A stretch of DNA of 64,000 bases from Lysobacter sp. CFH 32150 (GTDB lineage Bacteria; Pseudomonadota; Gammaproteobacteria; Xanthomonadales; Xanthomonadaceae), in assembly GCF_022758295.1 (NCBI RefSeq), contig NZ_JALDWJ010000003.1:186001-250000 (forward strand), written 5' to 3'. How positions within the stretch are numbered: position 1 is the stretch's first letter; every line of letters starts with the position of its first letter. This document shows, piece after piece, positions 32,041-40,183 of the stretch. The position numbers and the translations under genes are program-made. The notes below the pieces were generated by a model, which did no database searches, was not told where the DNA came from, and worked only from the letters and a program-made list of their open reading frames with translations.

Positions 32041-33269
32041 AGTGCCGCCACTGTGCTTCCGAACTCACGTTGTCGCTGGTGGATCTGGGTAGCGCTCCTC
32101 CGTCCAATGCCTACCTGACCAGACAGGCATTGCAGGCCCCTGAAAAATGGTTTCCCTTGCGCGTACTCGTTTGCGAAAACTGCTGGTTGGCGCAGACACA
32201 GGATTTTGCCCAAGCCCACGAACTGTTCGACGCCGAATATGCCTACTTCAGCGGATTCTCCAGCAGCTGGCTCGCGCATGCGGAGCGTTACGTGGACGAC
32301 ATGGTGGCCCGCTTCGGGCTGCACTCGGGTAGCCATGTCGTCGAGGTCGCCGCCAATGACGGCTATCTCCTGCAGTACGTCAAGGCGCATGGGATAGGCT
32401 GTACCGGCATCGAACCGACCGCCAGCACCGCTGCGGCTGCGCGCGCCAAGGGCATCGACGTGGTCGAGGATTTCTTCGGCGTACGCTTGGCGAAGTCACT
32501 GGGCGATCGCGGGATGCAGGCCGACCTGATGGTGGCCAACAATGTTCTGGCCCATGTACCCGACATCAACGACTTCGTCGCCGGGTTCGCCAGTTTGCTC
32601 AAGGCCGATGGCGTCGCAACCTTCGAGTTTCCGCATTTGCTCCAACTGGTGACAGGCGGCCAGTTCGACACCATCTACCATGAACATTATTCCTACTTGT
32701 CGCTGACCGCGGTCGTACGGATCTTTGCGGCCAACGGCTTGGCGGTGTTCGATGCGGAGCAACTCCCGACGCATGGTGGCAGCCTGCGCCTGTTCGCGCA
32801 GCGCAGCGATACGGGGCGCAATGCGCGCACGACGCGCCTTGAGCGTATCGAACAGGCTGAGTCGAGCGCTGGGGTGGCGACTCCTGGCTACTACGAGGGC
32901 TTCCAGTCGCGTGCAGAACAGGCGAAGGACGAATTCCTCATGTTCCTGCTCCAAGCCAAACGCCAAGGGAAGACTGTTGCTGCCTATGGCGCGGCGGCCA
33001 AGGGCAATACGCTGATGAATTTTGCCGGTGTCCGGCCGGATCTGCTGGCCTTCGTGGCCGACCGCAACGATGCCAAGCAAGGCAAATACATGCCAGGCAG
33101 CCGCATTCCCATCGTCGACGAAAACCACTTGCGGGTGGCCAAGCCGGATTTCGTGGTCATTCTGCCCTGGAATCTCAAGGATGAAATCCAGTCCCAGCTC
33201 GACTACGTAGTCGAATGGGGTGGCCGGTTTGTTACCGCGATTCCCAGGCTCGGAGTCTTCCCGCCGTGA
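32037..33269 (+). CDS. Nucleotide-sugar C-methyltransferase (TylC3/NovU-like)
   Basis: 410 residues with three parts: an N-terminal zinc-finger region with CRHC and CENC pairs (Methyltransf_13-like, 1-60), a central SAM-binding Rossmann domain (VVEVAANDGYLLQYV, about 100-200), and a C-terminal domain with YHEHYSYLSL and AAYGAAAKGNTLMNF (Methyltransf_14-like). Enzymes of this layout add a methyl carbon to C3 of a 4-keto-6-deoxysugar, giving branched sugars such as mycarose, noviose or virenose precursors. Here the substrate is presumably a CDP-4-keto-6-deoxyhexose. It overlaps both neighbours by 4 bases. Confidence 0.88.
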   Translation: MKCRHCASELTLSLVDLGSAPPSNAYLTRQALQAPEKWFPLRVLVCENCWLAQTQDFAQAHELFDAEYAYFSGFSSSWLAHAERYVDDMVARFGLHSGSHVVEVAANDGYLLQYVKAHGIGCTGIEPTASTAAAARAKGIDVVEDFFGVRLAKSLGDRGMQADLMVANNVLAHVPDINDFVAGFASLLKADGVATFEFPHLLQLVTGGQFDTIYHEHYSYLSLTAVVRIFAANGLAVFDAEQLPTHGGSLRLFAQRSDTGRNARTTRLERIEQAESSAGVATPGYYEGFQSRAEQAKDEFLMFLLQAKRQGKTVAAYGAAAKGNTLMNFAGVRPDLLAFVADRNDAKQGKYMPGSRIPIVDENHLRVAKPDFVVILPWNLKDEIQSQLDYVVEWGGRFVTAIPRLGVFPP

Positions 33270-33754
33270 TCATCGTCCACCCCAGTAGCCGAATTTCGCC
33301 ATTGGCCGACATCGAGGATTCGGTGCGCGGTACGCGTATTGAAATATCGGAAGATGTCGTCATCGATGCCTTCGTCAAGATCAAACCGGTTGGTGGGGCA
33401 GGCGACTGCATCATTGGTGCGGGGTCGACGATCAATTCGGGTTGCGTGCTGTACACGGGCAACGGGATTCGCATCGGCCGTGGCGTTGCCATTGCAGCCA
33501 ACTGTACGTTTGCCCCGGTCAACCACGAGTACGCGCGCAGGGACACTCCCATTACGAAACAAGGATTCCGCCCGAGCAAAGGCGGAATCGTACTGGGCGA
33601 CGATGTCTGGGTTGGCGCCAACTGCGTTTTCCTCGACGGGGCGAGGGTCGGCCAAGGCTGCGTCATCGCTGCAGGATCCGTGGTTCGTGGCGAACTGGAG
33701 CCCTACGCCATCTATGGCGGCAATCCTTTGCAGAAGCTGGGTGTGCGTGGATGA
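33266..33754 (+). CDS. Hexapeptide-repeat acyltransferase (WbbJ-like)
   Basis: 162 residues, left-handed beta-helix. Repeats such as IGAGSTINSGCVL, IGRGVAIAANCTF and LGDDVWVGANCVFLDGARVGQGCVIAAGS are visible, with the catalytic-type His in APVNHEY. It probably O- or N-acetylates a sugar in this pathway. The start is GTG 33266, overlapping the methyltransferase stop (GTGA). An upstream in-frame ATG would sit inside that gene. Confidence 0.9.
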   Translation: MIIVHPSSRISPLADIEDSVRGTRIEISEDVVIDAFVKIKPVGGAGDCIIGAGSTINSGCVLYTGNGIRIGRGVAIAANCTFAPVNHEYARRDTPITKQGFRPSKGGIVLGDDVWVGANCVFLDGARVGQGCVIAAGSVVRGELEPYAIYGGNPLQKLGVRG

Positions 33755-34572
33755 ACTTCACCGTCATCGGGGCCAGCGGGTTCATCGGCAGCGCATTGTG
33801 CGACTCCTTGCGCGCATCCGGGCATAGCGTGTCCGCGCCGGACCGGAGTGCCGGCACCATCCTTGATCGCCCGCTGGGGCATGTGGTTTACGCGGCCGGC
33901 GTGACCGCCGACTTCCGCACGCGTCCCTTCGATACCTTCAGGGCGAATACGGGCTTGGTCGCCGAGATACTCGAGAAGGACCAGTTCGATTCCTTCTTGT
34001 ACCTGTCGTCGGCCCGGTTGTACCGGCATGCGGCGCAAAGCGGGGAGGCAACGAGAATCTGCGTGGAGGCCAGTGATCCCGAGGATTTCTATGACCTGAC
34101 CAAGCTCACCAGCGAAGCGCTTTGCCACGCCAGTGGGCATGCCAGTGCACGCGTCGTCAGGCTTGCGAACGTGGTCGGGCAGGATTTTCGTTCGCAGAAT
34201 TTCCTATACGACCTGATCCGGAGTGCTTGCGACTCGGGCGTGATCGAGCTTCGCAGCGACTTGGCTTCGGCCAAGGACTACGTGCTGCTGGAAGATGTGG
34301 TCCGCATCTTGCCAATGATTGCGCTCAGTGGCCGCGACAGTTGCTACAACTTGGGGTCAGGGCAGAATCTGACGCACGCGCAACTGCTGGAACCGATTCT
34401 CGCGACAACAGGCGCCACGCTGAAGGTGGTCGAAGGCGCGCCCTGCGTGATGGCGCCGCAGATGGACATATCGAAGCTGCGCAATGAATTCGGGTTCCGG
34501 CCGACGCCGGTCCTGCCGAGCATCGCGGGGCTGATCAACCACTACAGGAAATTCGCACATGCTCAAGATTGA
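33751..34572 (+). CDS. NAD(P)-dependent epimerase/reductase of the sugar pathway
   Basis: 273 residues, extended short-chain dehydrogenase with FTVIGASGFIGSALCD at the N-terminus and a YDLTKLTSE active-site stretch (Tyr-xxx-Lys). By position it is the best candidate for the 4-keto reductase that completes the C-methylated 6-deoxysugar. The assignment is by context, since the family includes many epimerases and dehydratases. It overlaps the acyltransferase gene (ATGA) and the next gene by 14 bases. Confidence 0.85.
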   Translation: MNFTVIGASGFIGSALCDSLRASGHSVSAPDRSAGTILDRPLGHVVYAAGVTADFRTRPFDTFRANTGLVAEILEKDQFDSFLYLSSARLYRHAAQSGEATRICVEASDPEDFYDLTKLTSEALCHASGHASARVVRLANVVGQDFRSQNFLYDLIRSACDSGVIELRSDLASAKDYVLLEDVVRILPMIALSGRDSCYNLGSGQNLTHAQLLEPILATTGATLKVVEGAPCVMAPQMDISKLRNEFGFRPTPVLPSIAGLINHYRKFAHAQD

Positions 34573-35323
34573 TCTGGAAGCCGGCTTGCTTGAGGTGGAT
34601 ACGCGCGATGGCGTCGACCGCCATCCGATCGGTTCGCCGCAGGCCTTCCGACTGCTATCCCAGGCCTGGTTACGATCGGGATGGGACGCGAAGTACGTCT
34701 ATGGGTTCAGCTGGATGGGACGGCCGATCATCCAGCTCCCCGAGGACATGATGCGGATACAGGAAGTGCTCTATCGGATCCAGCCCGACGTGGTGATTGA
34801 AACCGGTATCGCGCACGGCGGCAGCCTTATTTTTTATGCGAGCTTGTTCAAGGCCATGGGCAAGGGCCGGGTCGTTGGCGTCGATATCGAGATACGCCCG
34901 CACAACCGGCAGGCGATCGAAGCGCATGAGGTGTCCGACCTGATTGCCATGATCGAAGGATCTTCGATTGATGCGGACGTGGTTTCGCAGGTTCGACGCC
35001 AGTTGCGGCCGGCCGACCGTGGGTTGGTGATCCTCGATTCGAACCACACTCGCGCGCATGTCCTGGCCGAACTGCGCGCCTACGCGGAATTCGTCGCAGT
35101 CGATTCGTACATCGTGGCATGCGACGGCATCATGCAGGAGGTGGTTGGTGCGCCAAGGACGCATCCAGACTGGATCACGGACAACCCGCAAAGCGCGGTC
35201 AAGGATTTCCTTGCAGAACGTGACGATTTCATCCTCGAGGAACCGGTGTTTCCGTTCAATGAAGGGAGTATCACGGAGCGCGTCACCTATTGGCCGAATG
35301 CGTTCCTGCGCCGGATAAAGTGA
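34559..35323 (+). CDS. CmcI-like (cephalosporin hydroxylase family) protein
   Basis: 254 residues. The CmcI/DUF family core is seen: VVIETGIAHGGSLIFYASL, the acidic GVDIEIRPHN, and VILDSNHTRAHVLAEL. The fold is a SAM-methyltransferase type. Relatives in polysaccharide clusters are thought to be sugar O-methyltransferases, and the name cephalosporin hydroxylase is historical. It likely decorates the same sugar. It overlaps the reductase gene by 14 bases and ends the tightly coupled sugar run, 115 bases before the flippase. Confidence 0.82.
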   Translation: MLKIDLEAGLLEVDTRDGVDRHPIGSPQAFRLLSQAWLRSGWDAKYVYGFSWMGRPIIQLPEDMMRIQEVLYRIQPDVVIETGIAHGGSLIFYASLFKAMGKGRVVGVDIEIRPHNRQAIEAHEVSDLIAMIEGSSIDADVVSQVRRQLRPADRGLVILDSNHTRAHVLAELRAYAEFVAVDSYIVACDGIMQEVVGAPRTHPDWITDNPQSAVKDFLAERDDFILEEPVFPFNEGSITERVTYWPNAFLRRIK

Positions 35324-35438
35324 GTCGGGACCTGGGGCCATGCTGTTGCGGATCGACCGGCCATCGGTCCGCAGGCCAGCAGGCGCTTCATCGGTTTGTT
35401 GATTTGGATGGCGATCGCCAGAAATCAGGAGCTGTTGC

Positions 35439-36944
35439 ATGCCCCTGAAGCGAAACCTGGTGGCCAATTATCTCGGGGCAGGCTGGAACGGCCTGGTGAC
35501 GATTGCCTTCGTGCCGTTATACATCCGTTATCTCGGGGTCGAAGCCTATGGGCTGATTGGCGTGCATGCCCTGTTGCAGGCCATGTTGTCGCTTCTTGAT
35601 GGCGGGATGGCACCGGCGATCAGCCGCGAAATGGCACGGTTCGGCGCTGGCGCAAACCAGGGGATCGCGATTCGTACCCTGCTGCGCAGCGTGGAATCGG
35701 TTGCGTTGGCTGTCGCGTTGCTGGTCACGATCGGGGTCTGGGCGCTGTCAGGCTGGTTCGCGACGGGTTGGCTGCAAAACGAAGGACTGTCGACCGATAC
35801 GGTTGAACGTGCACTTGCCCTGATGGGTGCGGTCGTCGGTCTGCGCTTTGTCGAGAACATCTATCGCAGCAGCCTGGTCGGACTTCAGCGCCAGGTCGTC
35901 TTGAACGGGATATCCACTCTCGTAACGACGGTACGCGCCGTCGGGGCCGTGCTGGTGCTGGCGAAGGTCTCGCCGAGCATTGAAGCCTTCTTCGTCTGGC
36001 AACTGCTCGTCTCGATCGCAGCCGTGGCACTGTTTGCCGGCGCCTGTTACCGCCAGTTGCCGCCAGCTTCGACCAAGGTCGTGTTTTCGCTCCAGGCACT
36101 GCGCAGCATCTGGCGCTACGCGGCAGGGACCATGGTAATCACCGCGCTGAGCTTGTTGTTGACGCAGATGGACAAGATCCTGCTATCACGACTGCTGAGC
36201 TTGGAGGCGTTTGGCTACTACGCCTTTGCCGTCGTCGTGGCGCAGCTGCCACTGGCCGTGGTGGGTCCCACCTCCCAGGCGTTCTTCCCACGCTTTGTCG
36301 AACAATTCGACCGCGGCACGAAATCCGGGCTGGCGGCGTCTTACCACGATGCCGCGCAGATGGTCAGCGTGGCCTTGTCCGCGATCACGATCATGTTGGT
36401 CGTCTTTGGTTTCGAGATTCTCAGGTTGTGGACAATGGATGGCGAGCTGGTGGCGCGCAGTCACAAGCTGGTTGTGCTGCTGTCGATCGGTACCCTGCTC
36501 AATGGCCTTGTGACGGTGCCGTACTACCTGCAGCTGGCCGCTGGGTGGACTGGCCTGGTGATCCGCGCCAACGTGCTGGCGATCGCTGCAGTCATCCCTG
36601 CGTTGTTATGGGTGGTGCCCAGGCATGGCGCCATTGGCGCTGCGTGGGTGTGGCTCCTGCTCAATGCGGCGTACTTCATCGCGATGATGCCGTTGATGCA
36701 CCGGCGGCTTCTGCCAACGGAACTGCAGGCGTGGTATCTGCAGGATGTCGGCTTGCCACTGCTTTCTGCTGCCGCGATGGCTGCAACGTTGCATTTCCTG
36801 GTGCCGTCGTTCGGTTCCCCCATGCTGCAAATCGTAAAGCTCGGTCTGTGTGCCGGGCTGGTGCTGGTTGCGGCCATGTTGGCCGCTCCCCGTGTCCGGG
36901 AAGCGCTGCTGCGGCATCTGGTCGCGGCGTCCCGTTCCTCTTGA
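35439..36944 (+). CDS. Wzx-like polysaccharide flippase (MATE/MOP superfamily)
   Basis: 501 residues with about twelve to fourteen predicted membrane helices. The N-terminus NLVANYLGAGWNGLVTIAFVPLYIRYLGVEAYGL is typical of oligosaccharide flippases, and TQMDKILLSRLLSLEAFGYYAFA is a family-like central motif. It would move undecaprenyl-linked sugars across the inner membrane. AGGAG lies 8 bases before the ATG. No Wzy polymerase, Wzz or WaaL ligase was recognised in the window. The next gene is convergent. Confidence 0.88.
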   Translation: MPLKRNLVANYLGAGWNGLVTIAFVPLYIRYLGVEAYGLIGVHALLQAMLSLLDGGMAPAISREMARFGAGANQGIAIRTLLRSVESVALAVALLVTIGVWALSGWFATGWLQNEGLSTDTVERALALMGAVVGLRFVENIYRSSLVGLQRQVVLNGISTLVTTVRAVGAVLVLAKVSPSIEAFFVWQLLVSIAAVALFAGACYRQLPPASTKVVFSLQALRSIWRYAAGTMVITALSLLLTQMDKILLSRLLSLEAFGYYAFAVVVAQLPLAVVGPTSQAFFPRFVEQFDRGTKSGLAASYHDAAQMVSVALSAITIMLVVFGFEILRLWTMDGELVARSHKLVVLLSIGTLLNGLVTVPYYLQLAAGWTGLVIRANVLAIAAVIPALLWVVPRHGAIGAAWVWLLLNAAYFIAMMPLMHRRLLPTELQAWYLQDVGLPLLSAAAMAATLHFLVPSFGSPMLQIVKLGLCAGLVLVAAMLAAPRVREALLRHLVAASRSS

Positions 36945-36985
36945 GCGTATCGCGCTGCCCTGACGAAGGGCCTGCGTCTGCAGGA

Positions 36986-38032
36986 TCAGCGGATGCGAGG
37001 GATGCCGTGACGCAACAGCAATTGGAGCTTGCGCGGAAACGGCACCATGCAACTGAAGTAACTGCGCAAGCTGGTCTTGCGCTGCTGTTGTTGCAGGCGG
37101 CGTAGAGCCTGCAGCATGCGGTACTTCCGGAACGGCAGCGAGACCGCCGGCCAATAGATGTTCCGACCCAGGCGCAGGTCGCGCACAAGCAGAGGGATGA
37201 GCATGCCTTCCAGGGACAGCGCCAGCAGGTGGACAGCCAGCAGTGGCCACATCGTGATGCCCGGTGTCAGCATGAACAGTGCCGCGGTTTTGTTGCGTTC
37301 GCTCAGCTGACGGCGGCGGGCACTGGTCTGCAACCGGCCCTCATGCGGCTTGTTGCCACCAAAAGTCCTGCCTTGCCAGTGCTTGTATCCGCTGCTGTTC
37401 AAGGCCTGCACTGGAACACCCTGCAGCCTGGCCTGCCCGCACAGGTAAAGATCTTCACCGATGGACTCGATCCATTCCGGGAACCCGCCCAATTGCTGCC
37501 ACAGGCTGCGCGGAATCCACAGGCAGGCGCCAATCACCATGGCCACATCGTGTCGTTTTGGATCGAGGTTGGGCACCGGGTTGTAGAACGGATCGAGCAG
37601 GCAGCCACGGTCGACCAGCGCACCGCTTTGCCAGTCGTACTGCGGCAGCGTCAGGATGCCAGTCGGTGTCTGTGCGCGGGCAGCTGCCAATAGACTCGCA
37701 AGGGCATCGGGATAAAGCGCCGCATCGTTGTTCAACAGCAGCACGAATTCACCGCGCGCCTGGGCGACCATGCGGTTGTTGCCGATGCAGAAGCCCACGT
37801 TGGTGTCACTCGCCAGCAGTTCGACCTGTGGATAGCGCTCGCGAAGCCAGGCGACCGATCCGTCGGTGGAAGCGTCGTCGTGGACGATGACTTCGTAGCT
37901 GAAATCCCCTTGCTGGGAGAAGACCGACTCCAGGCAATCGACCAGCAGTTGTTCGCCGTTGTAATTGGCAATGCAAATGGAAATCGCAGGCCTCGCCGGC
38001 CCGCCTACGGCCGGGTAATGAACCACTGCCAT
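36986..38032 (-). CDS. GT2 family glycosyltransferase (rhamnosyltransferase-like)
   Basis: 348 residues. GT-A domain with ISICIANYNGEQLLVDCL, HDDASTDGS and LLNNDAALYPDAL, and the acceptor-region motif ESIGEDLYLCGQARL. A hydrophobic segment (about 265-300) suggests membrane association. It resembles dTDP-Rha:lipid rhamnosyltransferases, but donor and acceptor are uncertain. The start is ATG 38032, which overlaps the upstream epimerase gene by 28 bases. It is the last gene of the minus-strand run that begins at pilA. Confidence 0.83.
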   Translation of the reverse strand: MAVVHYPAVGGPARPAISICIANYNGEQLLVDCLESVFSQQGDFSYEVIVHDDASTDGSVAWLRERYPQVELLASDTNVGFCIGNNRMVAQARGEFVLLLNNDAALYPDALASLLAAARAQTPTGILTLPQYDWQSGALVDRGCLLDPFYNPVPNLDPKRHDVAMVIGACLWIPRSLWQQLGGFPEWIESIGEDLYLCGQARLQGVPVQALNSSGYKHWQGRTFGGNKPHEGRLQTSARRRQLSERNKTAALFMLTPGITMWPLLAVHLLALSLEGMLIPLLVRDLRLGRNIYWPAVSLPFRKYRMLQALRRLQQQQRKTSLRSYFSCMVPFPRKLQLLLRHGIPRIR

Positions 38033-38919
38033 GTCTGGCGGAGTCCTTGCTCGAGGGGTGTCGCTGGCTGCCAGCCGAAAGTGGTGCGCGCAGCGTTGTT
38101 GTCCAGGACGATTCGGTGCACGTCGACGCGGCGAGCGGACTGGTAGTCGCGTCGCAGCGTCTGTCCGGTAATGCCGTCGATGGCGTCCAACAGGGTGTTC
38201 AGGGAAATGCCTTCGCCATAGGCGACGTTGTATGTGTGCGTACCCTGCGGAAGGTCGCGGGTCAGCGCCAAGCCACACAATGCGACCAGGTCGTCGACGT
38301 ACAGGTAATCGCGAACCGTGCCGCCGTCGCCCCAGACAGTCAGCGGGTCATCGCGCAGGATGCAGTCGAAGGCAGTCGGGATGATGCCGAATCCAGTGCG
38401 TGGCAGTTGCCCAGGGCCATAGACATTGGAGGGACGCAACAAGACCGCCGTGCCATCGTATTGCGTGGCCCATGCCTGCGCGAAGTGTTCGGCTGCGGCC
38501 TTGCCGGCGCCGTGGTAGGAGCGAGGGCGTAGTGGGTCGTCTTCTCGTGCGGCGCGATCGCGATCACCGTACAAGGTGCCGCCCGATGACAAGTAGACCA
38601 GGCGCCGATCCGGGCAAGATTGAAGCGCTTCGATCAAGGCCAAGGTGGTGCGCAGGTTGCCGTCCAGCTGTGGTTGCGCGGTGCTGCTGCCCGGAGTACT
38701 GATGGATGCGGCATGGATTGCTGCCTGGCACCGCGCCAGCAGTGGCGCAAACTGATCGGGTGCGTCGAACGGAGCAACCGCGTTCACGATGCCCGGATGC
38801 GCGAAAGCTGCCGGGCTTCTGGTCGCGGCGATGACCGGCACGCCCGCGCGTGCGAGGGCTTCCGAGAGGTGCCGGCCGATGAAGCCGGATGCTCCCAGCA
38901 CCAGGATTGCATCGTTCAC
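38005..38919 (-). CDS. NAD-dependent epimerase/dehydratase (SDR)
   Basis: 304 residues. The Rossmann motif LVLGASGFIGRHLSEAL lies at the N-terminus, followed by YLSSGGTLYGD and SYHGAGKAAAEHF (Tyr-xxx-Lys) and the sugar-binding region RPSNVYGPGQ. It resembles UDP-glucose/GlcNAc 4-epimerases and is probably a nucleotide-sugar epimerase. The start is GTG 38919, overlapping the stop of the GT4 gene (GTGA). Confidence 0.88.
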   Translation of the reverse strand: MNDAILVLGASGFIGRHLSEALARAGVPVIAATRSPAAFAHPGIVNAVAPFDAPDQFAPLLARCQAAIHAASISTPGSSTAQPQLDGNLRTTLALIEALQSCPDRRLVYLSSGGTLYGDRDRAAREDDPLRPRSYHGAGKAAAEHFAQAWATQYDGTAVLLRPSNVYGPGQLPRTGFGIIPTAFDCILRDDPLTVWGDGGTVRDYLYVDDLVALCGLALTRDLPQGTHTYNVAYGEGISLNTLLDAIDGITGQTLRRDYQSARRVDVHRIVLDNNAARTTFGWQPATPLEQGLRQTWQWFITRP

Positions 38920-40124
38920 GTTGCAGTCCTGTCGAGCAATTGGCGATACAAGCGGACATAGCGCTCGGCGCAGTCGTCCCAGGTGCCGATCTCTGCGGTG
39001 ACCCACTTTCGCGCTTCCGCGCCGATTCTCAAATTGGCAGCCGGATCAGCTAACACTGCCAGGGCATCGCTCAGGTCTTCGGGGCTCTCGCACAGCCACC
39101 CATTTTCACGATGGCGGATCAAGTCGGCATGCGCCGGTAATCGTGAGGCGATGATCGGGAGTCCGGCGGCCATCGCCTCCAGCATCACCTGCGGGCGTCC
39201 TTCGGCGTGCTGGCTGAGCGTGATCAGGCCATGCGCCCGCGGAAACCAGTCGCGGCACAGCGCGTCCGGTGAGGCCGGGCCGTGATAACGAATCCACTCA
39301 GGGAGCTCAATTTGTTCCTGCATTGGGCCGAACAGATGCAGCTCACGGCTGCCATCCGCGAAATGCGGCCCGCACCATTCGAACAGCGTACCGAGCTTGC
39401 CCTTGGTCAGCCGTGTCACGCACAACCATTTCTGCGCGCCGGTTTCGGGAAGTGCGCGTTGCAACTGGAACCAGCACGGATCGATGCCGAAGGGGACGAA
39501 CTGGATCGCGGCGACATTGCCGAATGCTTCCTCCAGCGCTGGCAGCATCCACTCGGCATTCGGGCATATCGTGACTTCCCGGCCGCGGAAAACCCGCCTC
39601 AGCAACCATCCCATCAACGGCAATTTCAGCAGCTGCATGTCGGTGCCCAGCACGGTCACCAGCAACGGGCGACCATTGGCGGGAAGCGGCAGCGCATTCT
39701 GCAGCCAGTTCACATGCAGGATGTCGGTGGTGCTGTTGCGTCGATAAACGCGCCGGAGGAACGCCATCAGCTTGAGTATGGCGCTGAACCCAGCCAGCCC
39801 TCCGCGTCGATACAGATGGGCGATGCCGTCGGCCGCCATCAGTTCGGTCAGCCAAGCCTTCTCGTCAGCCTGCAGATCGAAGATCACATCAGGGTGCGCT
39901 TCGCCGGGAGGCGCCCATAAATGCAACGCGATGTCATCGCGACGGGCCATGGCATCGGCCTTGTGCCGCATGAACAAACCGCGCCAGTCGTTGAGATCGG
40001 CAGGGAACGAAGTGCTGATCATCAAGGTGCGGATGCGCGCGCCGGCGGCCTGACCATTGGTGGCCGTTACAGAAGGAATCGTCCTGGCCTGTTGGCTGGC
40101 GGGAATGTCGGCGATCGCGGGCAT
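38916..40124 (-). CDS. GT4 family glycosyltransferase
   Basis: 402 residues from ATG 40124. GT-B fold with N-terminal LMISTSFPADLNDWRGLFMRHKADAMARR and the C-terminal retaining-GT motif SQHAEGRPQVMLEAMAAGLPIIAS, whose E-x7-E pattern contacts the nucleotide. Its acceptor is unknown. An in-frame TTG at 40187 overlaps the stop of the upstream gene (TTGA) and would add 21 residues. Neither start has a clear ribosome site. It lies in a continuous minus-strand run with the GT-C genes. Confidence 0.85.
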   Translation of the reverse strand: MPAIADIPASQQARTIPSVTATNGQAAGARIRTLMISTSFPADLNDWRGLFMRHKADAMARRDDIALHLWAPPGEAHPDVIFDLQADEKAWLTELMAADGIAHLYRRGGLAGFSAILKLMAFLRRVYRRNSTTDILHVNWLQNALPLPANGRPLLVTVLGTDMQLLKLPLMGWLLRRVFRGREVTICPNAEWMLPALEEAFGNVAAIQFVPFGIDPCWFQLQRALPETGAQKWLCVTRLTKGKLGTLFEWCGPHFADGSRELHLFGPMQEQIELPEWIRYHGPASPDALCRDWFPRAHGLITLSQHAEGRPQVMLEAMAAGLPIIASRLPAHADLIRHRENGWLCESPEDLSDALAVLADPAANLRIGAEARKWVTAEIGTWDDCAERYVRLYRQLLDRTAT

Positions 40125-40183
40125 GCTGACAGCGTCAGTGTCGAGGCGTTCCAGGTCAAGCCCGGTCTCGGGGGCGCACCCAC

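Noticed and set aside
36945..36985. Terminator between the convergent flippase and GT2 genes
   Set aside because: Only two 5-bp hairpins without T-tracts are visible.
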